32,105 bases of DNA from Deltaproteobacteria bacterium (GTDB lineage: Bacteria > Bdellovibrionota_C > UBA2361 > JAFLCA01). Where the stretch lies: the NCBI GenBank assembly GCA_017302875.1, contig JAFLCA010000016.1, positions 1 through 32,105 on the forward strand. The letters are read 5' to 3'. Below the pieces are notes generated by a model, which ran no database searches, was not told the origin of the DNA, and saw only the letters and a program-made list of their open reading frames with translations. Below are positions 23,616 through 31,954 of the stretch, piece by piece. The position numbers and the translations under genes were made by a program. Numbering within the stretch: position 1 is the first letter of the stretch; each line of letters opens with the position of its first letter.

Positions 23616-24647
23616 TTAGGAAGTCTTTTCCATCTTCAATAGCTCTTCGAGGCTGACTCCGACTTGCGATCCGCCATGAGCGAAGATCGAGCCGAACACA
23701 CGCCCATTGAAGCGGCTTTGCGCAAGAGTTGCGACGGCAGAGGGAAGCGGAACATATCCCACTTCTTTCGCCAGCGTGGTGCTATTTCCGAGGTAGAACT
23801 TCATAAACTCAGCTACCTCTGCGCGCTCTGCAGCTTTCTTGCTGACATATACGAACAGCGGACGTGCCAGCGGCTGATAATTTCCTTGGATTACGTTCTC
23901 TAGGGTCGGAGCTTGCGGCCCCTTGCCGTTCGTATCCTTGCCATCATCAATCAAGACTGCCTTCAACTTGCCTTGATTTTCTTCGTAGTACGCAAGACCG
24001 AAGAATCCCAACGCCCCTTCATCAGAAGCAACGCCTTGTACAAGCACGTTATCGTCTTCGCTGCTGGTGAAGTCACCGCGGCTGGAGTGTTCCTTCCCTA
24101 CGATCGCTTCGGTGAAGTAGTCATAGGTTCCAGAATCAACGCCCGCGCCAAAGAGGCGAATCGGCTTATTCGGCCAAGTTGGGCGAATCTGATTCCAGGT
24201 CATAATCTTGCCCTGTGCCTCAGGCTCCCAAATCTTCTTGAGCTCTGCGACCGTCATCGAAGTAGCCCAGGTGTTCTTAGGATTAATGACTACCGTCAAC
24301 GCATCGTAGGCAACCGGAAGTTCTACGTACTCCACATTGTTGGTTTTGCAGGTTTCGATTTCTGCGGCCTTGATTGGACGAGAAGCGTCGGAAATATCAG
24401 TCTCACCAACGCAGAACTTCTTAAATCCACCACCAGTTCCGGAAATACCGACCGTGACTTGTGTACCTGGAGAAGCCTTACCGAATTCCTCTGCGACAGC
24501 TTCCGTGATTGGATAGACGGTGCTCGAACCGTCAATTTTAATTGTTCCCGTTAAGCCGTTTGGAACGGCTGCCGACACCGGCGCACCTTGGATAGAGCCT
24601 GCAATCAAGAGTCCGATTGCAAATGCTGTGGGGCTTTTCAAATTCAT
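23616..24647 (-). CDS. pstS: Periplasmic phosphate-binding protein PstS
   Basis: Captures phosphate for PstCA. From ATG 24647 the product is 343 residues. The signal peptide is MNLKSPTAF plus the core [10 protein letters not shown], with a cut near PVSAA. Mature motifs: DGSSTVYP (39-46), [10 protein letters not shown] (69-78), DISDASRPI (84-92), and [12 protein letters not shown], the phosphate-binding loops of this family. An earlier ATG at 24656 is only 2-3 bases from AAAGG, too close. From the chosen ATG the same AAAGG is 11 bases away, so the start is slightly uncertain. It is the first gene of the pst unit. Confidence 0.95.
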   Translation of the reverse strand: MNLKSPTAFAIGLLIAGSIQGAPVSAAVPNGLTGTIKIDGSSTVYPITEAVAEEFGKASPGTQVTVGISGTGGGFKKFCVGETDISDASRPIKAAEIETCKTNNVEYVELPVAYDALTVVINPKNTWATSMTVAELKKIWEPEAQGKIMTWNQIRPTWPNKPIRLFGAGVDSGTYDYFTEAIVGKEHSSRGDFTSSEDDNVLVQGVASDEGALGFFGLAYYEENQGKLKAVLIDDGKDTNGKGPQAPTLENVIQGNYQPLARPLFVYVSKKAAERAEVAEFMKFYLGNSTTLAKEVGYVPLPSAVATLAQSRFNGRVFGSIFAHGGSQVGVSLEELLKMEKTS

Positions 24648-24733
24648 AATTCTCATAGCCTTTGTTAAAGAGTGATTATCGAGACAGAGCATACACTGCT
24701 AGCGTCGCGAAAATCTCATCGCGGCGTTAAGAC

Positions 24734-24766
24734 TACACAAGAATTAAGTTAGGAATGTGTTAGGAA
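24734..24766 (-). promoter_or_regulatory. Candidate Pho box: three 11-bp direct repeats upstream of pstS
   Basis: On the minus strand three 11-base units follow each other: TTCCTAACACA, TTCCTAACTTA and ATTCTTGTGTA. The first two share eight identical leading bases. PhoB and PhoP operators are direct repeats with 11-bp period, so this layout fits a phosphate-starvation operator about 90 bases before pstS. The bases differ from the E. coli CTGTCAT unit. It overlaps the 3' end of the C39-like gene. Confidence 0.5.
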
Positions 24767-25470
24767 CAGTGCCGAACCTGTAATAGCGCGGAGTCATAGG
24801 TCAGGGCGCCGAGCAGGATGGCGCTGAGAAGTAGTTGGGTCGGTATGCGGAGTAACTGCTGGGTAGCGGAAATGGGATTGGGAAGCTGCGGGTCCAGGAT
24901 AGAAACAGCATCGTTGCATATATCGATGCCAACAATCACCACAAAGTGCCCTAGAGTCTGCCCGCGCACAGCGTCATAGGCTAGGCCATGCGGAGACTCA
25001 AATTCTCGAGCACAACCGTATAGGTAGGTGGCATTGAGGCCCGCAATAATTGGCCCCTTCTCTAGCATTTTAGTGAGCAAGGTGGGGCTGAGCGGAGCGA
25101 AGAGCAGCTTACCCCCCGCTGCAAGGAACTCGATATAGGCATCTACAGATTCAATCGTGCGCGGCTCGAGGCGATACTCACGAGAACGACGCAAGTTCTC
25201 AGCTAACTCAGGTTCGGCCATCGACGACCACGATGGATCAAAAATACGAGTGTCATACGGCGTTATCGTAGCCTGCAATGAATGGCGACGAGCATCCGTT
25301 CCCATATAGGGGGCTAGTGTTCCTCCCCCCGGCAACGTTTGTAGTGTCGTCAGAATTGTTTGGATTTCAAGAGGCAGGCCGCAATAGCGATATACCGCCT
25401 CGAGACAGGTGGCGCCGCAGCTTTCACCATCGGGCTGCGCAAGTATACGAATTCTATCTTCGAGATGCAC
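24760..25470 (-). CDS. C39-like papain-fold cysteine peptidase
   Basis: A 236-residue cytoplasmic protein. The N-terminal LAQPDGESCGATCLEAVYRY carries the oxyanion Gln (Q12) and nucleophile Cys (C18). GHFVVIVGID has the His (H175) and ILDP the Asp (D193). This is the complete C39-like triad. The fold is the one used by double-glycine leader peptidases, but there is no transporter domain, and free-standing C39-like proteins have mostly unknown substrates. The start is GTG 25470 with no visible ribosome site, 48 bp after the stop of the unknown 471-residue gene on the same strand. A possible reading is that the two are translated from one message. Confidence 0.8.
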   Translation of the reverse strand: MHLEDRIRILAQPDGESCGATCLEAVYRYCGLPLEIQTILTTLQTLPGGGTLAPYMGTDARRHSLQATITPYDTRIFDPSWSSMAEPELAENLRRSREYRLEPRTIESVDAYIEFLAAGGKLLFAPLSPTLLTKMLEKGPIIAGLNATYLYGCAREFESPHGLAYDAVRGQTLGHFVVIVGIDICNDAVSILDPQLPNPISATQQLLRIPTQLLLSAILLGALTYDSALLQVRHCS

Positions 25471-25518
25471 CGGTGCAACTTGTGTGAATTTCGATCGTCG
25501 GCAAAAACTCTAGGCGAA

Positions 25519-26934
25519 CTACTTCTTTTGCTTTTCGTTCCCAACCATGTCTTTCGGAAGAGTTAAGGGGTGGAACGCGCAGCGCACCAAGAAGGGGCAC
25601 TCGTCGAGTGGATTGTCGTGATAGCGGTTCGACAGCTTAACCGACAAGGCATCCTTACCCGGGAACCAAATATGCAGCGTTACCTGGAATACAAACCGTT
25701 TGTCACCACAGGCGCAGAATACTTTGAAGTCATTCGGACTGCCGCCGCGCATCGGCTCGATCGCTTCGACGACTTGCGGCGCATCCCCGCTGCGGTAGCA
25801 ACCTAAATCATACGGCGGCATGCGACCATTCTTATCACCGTTCTGAAGATGGTCGAGAACGGTGTCAGCGATCGTGCGCACAAGGTGTGCGTGCACGCGA
25901 TCCTGCGCAGCAAGCCCCAAGCCCATGCCGTTTCGAATCAAGGACTCACGGGCGATCTCAAAGGCTCGCGCAGAATAGAGAACATTGATCTGATACGAGG
26001 GCACGTCATTATGCTGCCAAATTTGGTGCCCAAGTGCCGGTGAAAAATATTGCTCTTCCGGACGCGTCGAGACGGTTACGCGAATCTCCGTAGCAACGAA
26101 CGGCCGGAACGGCTCTTCATTCTCCCGATCTAACGCCCCTTCGAGTAGCTCTGGAGCCGGGACCGGCATAAGGGTCTGCCCAAAGTATCCAACCGAATCA
26201 CCATTGGAGTCTCGCAAAATGGCAAGCGCATAGTAATCTACGGACGCATTGCGGGAAGAAGGAATTTTGAACTGTACCGGCACACGGTTGGCAAGTCGAT
26301 CATCTCGGGATCGGGCCTGCGCCGCCTCTTCCGGATTAGCTCCAGCGATCAATCTTCGCGATCCATTATGCGAGAGCCCTAAGTCACGCGGATGGCGCGG
26401 GAATGCAGGAGTCGCCGAGAAGGAAACGGCGTCCGATTCCATCAACATGCCCTCAGAACCTCTGGCTAAAGACCGCACGTACCCAGTGACCTTGGCCTGC
26501 ATGTCATCGCGAATATGTGAATCTGATATATCGTGAGGATCAATCGCGATGGCTCCCCGCTTCTTCCAGTACGCAGAATATTGTCTAAGGAATTGCTCCT
26601 GCGGCAAACAGGCTATCCTTGAACCACTGAATAAATCGGTCTCTGGAAAGCGCGCATTACCCCAATTCGCCTCAAGGTATTCAGTAGGGGAAGTCAAATC
26701 TTGATCACTCCCGTTCCGCGAGCTTAGAGCATCATCATCAACGGGACGACTTTCTTCAGTAAGAATTTCATTAATATCTTGGCAGACGCCCCGAATTTCT
26801 TCGTTGAACGATAAACCACTCCCGAATTGGTAACGACCTCCCAATCGCGCATCGAGCGCGGCCCCTGAATCATCGACTCTCCCCTCGGAGAGCTTGCCAG
26901 CTTCAGGCAGTATATTTTTGGGAACTAGATCCAT
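25519..26934 (-). CDS. Hypothetical 471-residue protein paired with the C39-like peptidase
   Basis: Family not recognised. No signal peptide or membrane segment. The first 100 residues are acidic and poor in hydrophobics (RPVDDDALSSRNGSDQD), probably disordered. A compact part follows with LPQEQFLRQYSAYWKKRGAIAIDPHD, then DYYALAILRDSNGDSVGYFGQTLMPVP, then a region rich in beta strands and aromatic residues to the end. The C-terminal third has paired cysteines (DLGCYRSGD, VFCACGDKRF, DECPFLVRCAF) that might bind metal. The start at ATG 26934 has no clear ribosome site. A candidate promoter lies at 27033-27061. It is probably the first gene of a two-gene unit with the C39-like protein. Confidence 0.7.
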   Translation of the reverse strand: MDLVPKNILPEAGKLSEGRVDDSGAALDARLGGRYQFGSGLSFNEEIRGVCQDINEILTEESRPVDDDALSSRNGSDQDLTSPTEYLEANWGNARFPETDLFSGSRIACLPQEQFLRQYSAYWKKRGAIAIDPHDISDSHIRDDMQAKVTGYVRSLARGSEGMLMESDAVSFSATPAFPRHPRDLGLSHNGSRRLIAGANPEEAAQARSRDDRLANRVPVQFKIPSSRNASVDYYALAILRDSNGDSVGYFGQTLMPVPAPELLEGALDRENEEPFRPFVATEIRVTVSTRPEEQYFSPALGHQIWQHNDVPSYQINVLYSARAFEIARESLIRNGMGLGLAAQDRVHAHLVRTIADTVLDHLQNGDKNGRMPPYDLGCYRSGDAPQVVEAIEPMRGGSPNDFKVFCACGDKRFVFQVTLHIWFPGKDALSVKLSNRYHDNPLDECPFLVRCAFHPLTLPKDMVGNEKQKK

Positions 26935-27032
26935 AAATTCAATTTGCTGCGGCCGGAATAGGCGAAATCCTGTTTCTCCTATAGTTACCCGGCTTGCAAT
27001 TATCCACCATGAGCAACGCTCGAAGCGGCCCT

Positions 27033-27061
27033 ATGATAGCATTAAGGGGGTGTGAGTTAAA
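27033..27061 (-). promoter_or_regulatory. Candidate promoter of the 471-residue gene
   Basis: On the minus strand TTTAAC (27061-27056), a 17-base spacer and TATCAT (27038-27033) match sigma-70 spacing. The -10 has 5 of 6 consensus bases but the -35 only 3 of 6. It lies about 100 bases before the start codon. Confidence 0.35.
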
Positions 27062-27128
27062 CTGTGAATAGGTATTCTAACTGTCTGCTAACACAAGATA
27101 AAAATGGAACCTGATTTAAATTAGGCAA

Positions 27129-28214
27129 CTACCAGGACGTGGCGGTAAGAGCTTGCTCTTGCAACTCGCACTGCGTGGCTCCATCCGCGACCGGACGTAA
27201 GCTTCGCCCGACACTTTGGGCGACGAGTTCGAGTTCAACCATAAGCGTCTCAAAATCCTTGGGCGCTAAAGTTTGAGCTCCGTCACTTACCGCGCGAGTC
27301 GGATCGATGTGCACTTCTATTAGAAGTCCATCAGCCCCGCAGGCAACCGCAGCCTTACTCATTGATGCCACATAGCGCGCTACACCCGTGCCGTGACTCG
27401 GATCGACCAAGACCGGCAAATGAGTTTTCTCTTTTAGAACTGGAACTGCGCTCAGATCGAGAGTATTGCGCGTAGCATTCTCAAAAGTCCGGATGCCGCG
27501 CTCACAAAGCATCACGTTCGGATTGCCTGCAGCAAGGATATACTCAGCAGACATCAAAAATTCTTCGATAGTCGCCATCATCCCCCGCTTGAGCAGAACA
27601 GGCTTTCCAGACTCCCCTGCCGCCTTTAGTAAGGGGAAATTTTGCATGCTGCGAGAGCCAATTTGAATAACATCGATATCATCAAAATAGAGATCGAGCA
27701 TTTCATGGTCAATCACTTCGGTGACGATCGGGAGCCCCGTTTCCTCACGCGCCTGCTTTAACAGCCGGAGGCCTTCTTCACCTAGTCCTTGGAAGCTGTA
27801 CACGGAAGATCGCGGTTTAAAGGCTCCTCCTCGCAAAGCAATCGCACCAGCCGACCGTACGGCACGCGCCGTTGAAACAATCTGCTCCTCATTCTCAACC
27901 GAGCAAGGCCCCGCGATAACCGCAATCTGATCTCCACCAACGCGAAAATTATCGGTAACTTTAACGATCGTCGAGGTCGGTTGAACGTTGCGAGATGCCA
28001 ATTTATAAGGCGAATTGCTCGCGACGAGTCGCTCTACGCCAGGCAAAGTCGACAAGATTTCAAGTTCCGGCTCTCGCAGACGAGAGGAGGCAATGCTGAC
28101 GATGGTATTTTGACCAGCGGTTAATACATGCGCATCGTGCCCGGATTGAGAAAGACGCCGCATAACCTCGCGGGCTTCACTCAAGGGGGCACCGGGTTTC
28201 ATCAAAACGATCAT
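27129..28214 (-). CDS. aroF: 3-deoxy-7-phosphoheptulonate (DAHP) synthase, AroF/type I-beta
   Basis: First step of the shikimate pathway: phosphoenolpyruvate plus erythrose 4-phosphate to DAHP. The product is 361 residues. Residues 1-70 form the small ferredoxin-like regulatory domain of the Thermotoga/Bacillus type (VLMKPGAPLSEAREVMRRL), which often gives feedback control. The barrel has IAGPCSVE, RGGAFKPRSSVYSFQG, VLLKRGM and LVDPSHGTG, all expected metal or substrate residues. ATG 28214 is used; no strong ribosome site is visible. No other aro gene is near. It diverges from the CitE-like gene across 234 bp. Confidence 0.96.
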   Translation of the reverse strand: MIVLMKPGAPLSEAREVMRRLSQSGHDAHVLTAGQNTIVSIASSRLREPELEILSTLPGVERLVASNSPYKLASRNVQPTSTIVKVTDNFRVGGDQIAVIAGPCSVENEEQIVSTARAVRSAGAIALRGGAFKPRSSVYSFQGLGEEGLRLLKQAREETGLPIVTEVIDHEMLDLYFDDIDVIQIGSRSMQNFPLLKAAGESGKPVLLKRGMMATIEEFLMSAEYILAAGNPNVMLCERGIRTFENATRNTLDLSAVPVLKEKTHLPVLVDPSHGTGVARYVASMSKAAVACGADGLLIEVHIDPTRAVSDGAQTLAPKDFETLMVELELVAQSVGRSLRPVADGATQCELQEQALTATSW

Positions 28215-28448
28215 GTTCGTCGTAGACTCGAAGTAAGTACAATTTCAGGGGTTAAAAGCGAGCTCAAGGAACGGGGGCCGGACAGCTATAAACTGTCGCA
28301 ACTTGCTGTTCCCATAGTAAAAACTTTATCTCCTCGTTAGTCAATAACAGGGCTCCCTCGGCTCTCATGCTAGATGTCGCTTTAACGCTGCTGGTACGCT
28401 ATATCTACGCCGGACGTCTAAGCGAAACTCTTTATATTTCAAATACCT

Positions 28449-29447
28449 ATGTCGAAGCCTTCGAATGTCCATCCCGAGGTCGCTTTGTTCAGCGGAGGGA
28501 AGACTCCCCCATCGATCACTGTTTGCGATCACTATGCGGGGAGCGAGAAATTAATCCAAAAATCGCTGACCATGCAGGCAGAGCGGGGACCGCTCTTCGA
28601 TATCACCTGCGACCTTGAGGACGGAGCTCAGGTCGGAAACGAAAAGCAGCGCAGAGAAATGGCGCTCACTTTTATATGTTCGACTGAAAATCGATTCAAC
28701 CTAGTGGGACTGCGGGTGAACGACTTCCGTAACGACGCGTGGAGAACCGATATGCAGGAAGCCCTGCGATTAGCCGGAGATCGCCTAGCCCATTTGACTA
28801 TTCCCAAAGTCGAGCGAGTCTCCGAGCTAAAGGTAATGCTTGCCTACTTAGAGGACTGTCATCGACGGTTGAGTATGAAGCGCAGAATCCCGGTCCATGT
28901 GTTGATCGAGACTCATGGCGCTGTTCGAGAAGCCTGGGAAATTGCGAGTCTGCCTGAAATTCGAGGCCTCGATTTCGGGCTGATGGACTTCGTCTCTGAA
29001 CATCAGGGCGTCATTTCTTCCACGGCGATGTATAGCCCCGGGCAGTTCGAGCACGCCCTTGTGATTCGCGCAAAGACTGAGCTCGCCGCCGCCGCCTGCG
29101 CACATGGAAAAATCGCAGCACACAATGTAACTCCGCAATTTAAAGACGTATCGCAAACGAAACAGGATGCTTTGATAGCCCGGCGCCGCTTCGGTTTTTC
29201 GAGGATGTGGAGCATTCATCCCTCACAGATCGACGCAATCCTCGAAGGAATGCGCCCCGATCAGGACGAAGTTACCTTGGCGGGCGAGATTCTATTAAGC
29301 GCTGCGAAAGCAGAATGGGCCCCCATAAGTCACCGCGAAAAACTACATGACCGTGCATCGTATCGCTACTATTGGAACGTCTTAACCCAAGCGAAACAAG
29401 CGGGCATGATATTGGATCCTGCCGTACTGCAGGCATTCTTCGCGTAA
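28449..29447 (+). CDS. HpcH/HpaI (CitE-like) lyase
   Basis: A 332-residue member of the HpcH/HpaI aldolase family, to which citrate lyase beta, malyl-CoA and beta-methylmalyl-CoA lyases belong. Seen: CDLEDGAQVGNEKQRRE (the CitE DLEDAV-type metal motif), GLRVNDFRND, the HVLIETHGAV strand with the catalytic Glu, and GLDFGLMDF. The C-terminal part has SIHPSQI. It is longer than CitE (about 290) and closest in layout to malyl-CoA lyase-type enzymes, but the substrate cannot be named from the sequence. No CoA-transferase or citrate lyase alpha gene is nearby. Its stop is 9 bp from that of the convergent histidine phosphatase. Confidence 0.9.
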   Translation: MSKPSNVHPEVALFSGGKTPPSITVCDHYAGSEKLIQKSLTMQAERGPLFDITCDLEDGAQVGNEKQRREMALTFICSTENRFNLVGLRVNDFRNDAWRTDMQEALRLAGDRLAHLTIPKVERVSELKVMLAYLEDCHRRLSMKRRIPVHVLIETHGAVREAWEIASLPEIRGLDFGLMDFVSEHQGVISSTAMYSPGQFEHALVIRAKTELAAAACAHGKIAAHNVTPQFKDVSQTKQDALIARRRFGFSRMWSIHPSQIDAILEGMRPDQDEVTLAGEILLSAAKAEWAPISHREKLHDRASYRYYWNVLTQAKQAGMILDPAVLQAFFA

Positions 29448-29456
29448 GTGAGCCCC

Positions 29457-30104
29457 TTAGCCTTTAAGGCGAAGCTCCGCTGGAGGAACATTCCACTGAT
29501 GGAGGGTCAGCTCGCGGTGACAATCCTCGAGTAGTCCGATGTTGCCAGTCTTCACTTTAAAATCTTGGCGCGCCAAGCGACTCTCGAATTCCCCCGCTAT
29601 CAGTTTCAGCAGGAATCGCAGTCGTCCATTGCTAGTCACAAATAAAATCAAATCCTTCTCGCTGACCGTAGTACGACATTCAGCAAGCAGTTCACGGAGT
29701 TCACGCAAGACTTCCCCTTCACTAGATTTCCAGCCGCACACTTTGGGCCACACGGAATTCTTTTCCCAGTTCTCCAGCACCTCTTTTCCAAAGCGTAGAG
29801 AGATCTCTTCGCTCGACAAACCGGACCACTCGCCATAATCGAGTTCACTCAGGCGCGCGTCCACCTTCACAGAAATGGGGAGCCCCAACTCATCGATGAT
29901 AATCTGCCCGTACTCGCGGGTGCGTAATAGCGGAGCGCAAATAATCTGGATCGGCGATAAATTTCGCTTCTGTAACTGGTGAGCGAGCTCCCGCGCCTGC
30001 TCCTTGCCCTTACTGGCCAGAGGAAGGTCGTTCTTGGAGCCGACCCACACCACCTTTTGTCCAGGTTCGAAGGTGTCGCCGTGTCGAGAGAAAAGCAGAT
30101 GCAT
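29457..30104 (-). CDS. Histidine phosphatase (phosphoglycerate mutase-like), second His replaced
   Basis: From ATG 30104 the product is 215 residues. The N-terminal SRHGDT carries the phospho-accepting His8. LSELDYGEWSG has the Glu of this family. Where the second catalytic His normally lies (SHGG), the sequence reads VTSNGRLRF, with Asn at 159 (AAT, bases 29630-29628). Activity may be altered or the substrate unusual. A longer frame to 30170 overlaps kdsB and is rejected. It begins 7 bp after the kdsB stop, so it might act on a KDO-pathway phosphate, though that is only inference from position. Confidence 0.85.
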   Translation of the reverse strand: MHLLFSRHGDTFEPGQKVVWVGSKNDLPLASKGKEQARELAHQLQKRNLSPIQIICAPLLRTREYGQIIIDELGLPISVKVDARLSELDYGEWSGLSSEEISLRFGKEVLENWEKNSVWPKVCGWKSSEGEVLRELRELLAECRTTVSEKDLILFVTSNGRLRFLLKLIAGEFESRLARQDFKVKTGNIGLLEDCHRELTLHQWNVPPAELRLKG

Positions 30105-30111
30105 GATGCGC

Positions 30112-30921
30112 TCAAGAAATCGGAAGTATTTCGCCTTCGCGTTCGATAATTTCCTCGATCGCAAGTACATCTTCCGGAGTATCTACTGAACCGGCAGTAC
30201 GCCCACCATAATCGACTTCGACAATGCGGACGTCCATGCCATTCTCAAGAGCGCGAAGCTGCTCAAGCTGCTCAGCCTCTTCCAAGGGGGAAGCAGGCAA
30301 GGACAAGTACTTAGTCAAAGCTTCGCAGGTATACGCATACATTCCTATATGTCGAAATGCGGGAGGCCGTTTCAGATCGCTCTTCCGCAAATGTGGAATC
30401 GGCGCTTTCGAGAAATAGAGCGCTCGATGATTGCGATCAAAAACCACGAACGTACCTCCCACTTCCGCTCGCTGTTTTGCTTCACGCAATTCCTGAAACT
30501 GTTGCGCCGACAGGCGTACAGCGGGAGTGGCGATCTCAATCGAAGGATCGGCCGCCATCGCCTTCAACAGTGCTTGGAGTATATGGGGCGGTGTCAGGAC
30601 TGCGTCCCCCTGTAAATTTATTACGACATCGGGCTTATGCTGTAGGCCTCTCACCACTTGATGAACGCGCTCGGTGCCATTCTTACAATCGGGACTCGTC
30701 ATGACCACTTTTGCGCCAAAGGACGCCGCATGTTGGCGAATGCGATCGCTATCCGTTGCAATATATACTTCGTTCACTCCGCTTACGGCCGAAGCAAGCT
30801 CCCACACGCGCTCGAGCAGAGAACGCCCAGCAATCTTAGCAAGCGGCTTGCCCGGAAAGCGCGTGGAACCGTAGCGCGAAGGAATTACAATTACGGAAGA
30901 GAGGTTCGCAGGACGGCTCAC
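30112..30921 (-). CDS. kdsB: 3-deoxy-manno-octulosonate cytidylyltransferase (CMP-KDO synthetase)
   Basis: Activates KDO with CTP for the inner core of lipopolysaccharide, so the organism is Gram-negative. The product is 269 residues, normal length. Seen: IPSRYGSTRFPGKPLAKI (nucleotide loop), MTSPDCKNGTERV, VINLQGDAVLTPP, ALYFSKAPIPH, RHIGMYAYT, LEQLRALENG and GSVDTPED. In the metal/nucleotide motif the usual NVQGDEP reads NLQGDAV, so the Glu after Asp is Ala107 (GCA). The start is GTG 30921, overlapping the ridA stop by 4 bases (GTGA). It is the third gene of the operon. Confidence 0.92.
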   Translation of the reverse strand: MSRPANLSSVIVIPSRYGSTRFPGKPLAKIAGRSLLERVWELASAVSGVNEVYIATDSDRIRQHAASFGAKVVMTSPDCKNGTERVHQVVRGLQHKPDVVINLQGDAVLTPPHILQALLKAMAADPSIEIATPAVRLSAQQFQELREAKQRAEVGGTFVVFDRNHRALYFSKAPIPHLRKSDLKRPPAFRHIGMYAYTCEALTKYLSLPASPLEEAEQLEQLRALENGMDVRIVEVDYGGRTAGSVDTPEDVLAIEEIIEREGEILPIS

Positions 30922-31367
30922 GGACGGGCCGCTCCCCTGCGCGGCGCGAGCACGATATTCTCGACTCCTTGGCTTCCACCGACCGCGTCAATCTCCATTT
31001 CAATCATGAGACGGGGATCGACGAGCTTGGTGACCTGCACGATGGAACTTGCAGGCCTAATATTCTCGAACGCCTCGCGATGGGCACGCGCATATTCGTC
31101 CCATTTCGCCATGTTGGTTACAAAGAGACGAGTTCGCACCACATCCGAGAGCTCCAATTCCGTCATGGCTAACACATCACGAACCTTCTGGATGATATAA
31201 CGGGTCTGTTCATACGCATCACCCGCAGCCACGACCTCGCCCTTCTCGTCGACGGCCGTCGTGCCAGATATGAACACGGAGTTTCCGATTTTCACGGCGC
31301 GAGAATAGCCGCGCAAAGGTTCCCAATGTGAACCAGACGCAAAGTTGTAGCGAACATTCTCTTTCAT
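30918..31367 (-). CDS. RidA-family protein (Rid subgroup without the catalytic Arg)
   Basis: A 149-residue member of the YjgF/YER057c/UK114 family, usually trimers. Seen: VFISGTTAVDEKGEVV, VVRTRLFVTNM and MIEMEIDAVGG. In canonical RidA the imine-deaminating Arg sits in PARS; here it is PASS, as in Rid subgroups without that arginine, so 2-iminobutanoate deaminase activity is doubtful. A C-terminal extension (GVENIVLAPRRGAARP) is Arg-rich. Its ATG directly follows the terB TAA stop, and its stop overlaps kdsB. The GGAAAG ahead of it serves as ribosome site. Confidence 0.88.
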   Translation of the reverse strand: MKENVRYNFASGSHWEPLRGYSRAVKIGNSVFISGTTAVDEKGEVVAAGDAYEQTRYIIQKVRDVLAMTELELSDVVRTRLFVTNMAKWDEYARAHREAFENIRPASSIVQVTKLVDPRLMIEMEIDAVGGSQGVENIVLAPRRGAARP

Positions 31368-31841
31368 TTATATCTTTCCTTTCTCAGCCATCGTACGAGC
31401 AGCGGCGGCCTGCTCCTCAGTCAAACGAAACCGATTGTACATCTGAACCGCAAAGCGCTGTTCGAACTTATCAACTTTCCCGTCCGCAAGAACAATTTTC
31501 CAAATCATTGCCAGAAGTCGCTGGCGCTGAATCTCATCGAAATTCGCATTAATGGCACCCACAAATTCATCGATTTTGCCTCTCTCTTGACGCGCGGCCA
31601 CCGCAAGTTGCACCAGCTCTGGAAGAGATTCTTCAGCCAACGCAAACTCCTTCTGCATCAAGGCACAAACCGCCTGCGCTTCCTGCGGCGCGATTCCTTG
31701 ATCAGTGCCGGCCATCTCTATCAACAGCACGAGTGCAGCAATGTGCAGATCCTGCGCCGCTGGCTGACCGCTGCGATCCGCTTGCAATGTCTTTTCAAGC
31801 GAAGCTTCACCCTTGAAGAAAGATTTAAGTTTTCCAAACAT
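31368..31841 (-). CDS. TerB-like domain protein
   Basis: A 157-residue helical protein of the TerB/TerB-like superfamily, named for tellurite resistance but usually of unknown function in such isolated cases. The pattern LVLLIEMAGTDQGIAPQEAQAVCALM repeats near the C-terminus as LAMIWKIVLADGKVDKFEQRFAVQM, each with the acidic D.G...E motif that may bind metal. No membrane segment; the N-terminus is basic (FGKLKSFFKG). AAGG lies about 5 bases before ATG 31841. It is the first gene of the four-gene operon ending at 29457. Confidence 0.88.
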   Translation of the reverse strand: MFGKLKSFFKGEASLEKTLQADRSGQPAAQDLHIAALVLLIEMAGTDQGIAPQEAQAVCALMQKEFALAEESLPELVQLAVAARQERGKIDEFVGAINANFDEIQRQRLLAMIWKIVLADGKVDKFEQRFAVQMYNRFRLTEEQAAAARTMAEKGKI

Positions 31842-31954
31842 ACATGCCTTCCAACGACCGTCGCGGTATGCGAGTCATCACGATACCATAAACATATTAT
31901 TGCTCAAAAGTGCTTGATTTATCTACTATATCAGCAGCCTTTCAAAATTTTCCT
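31842..31954. promoter_or_regulatory. Divergent region between terB-like operon and ABC transporter
   Basis: AT-rich. A weak plus-strand promoter may be TTGCTC (31900-31905) and TACTAT (31924-31929), spaced by 18 bases. The minus-strand promoter could not be placed with confidence. Confidence 0.3.
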
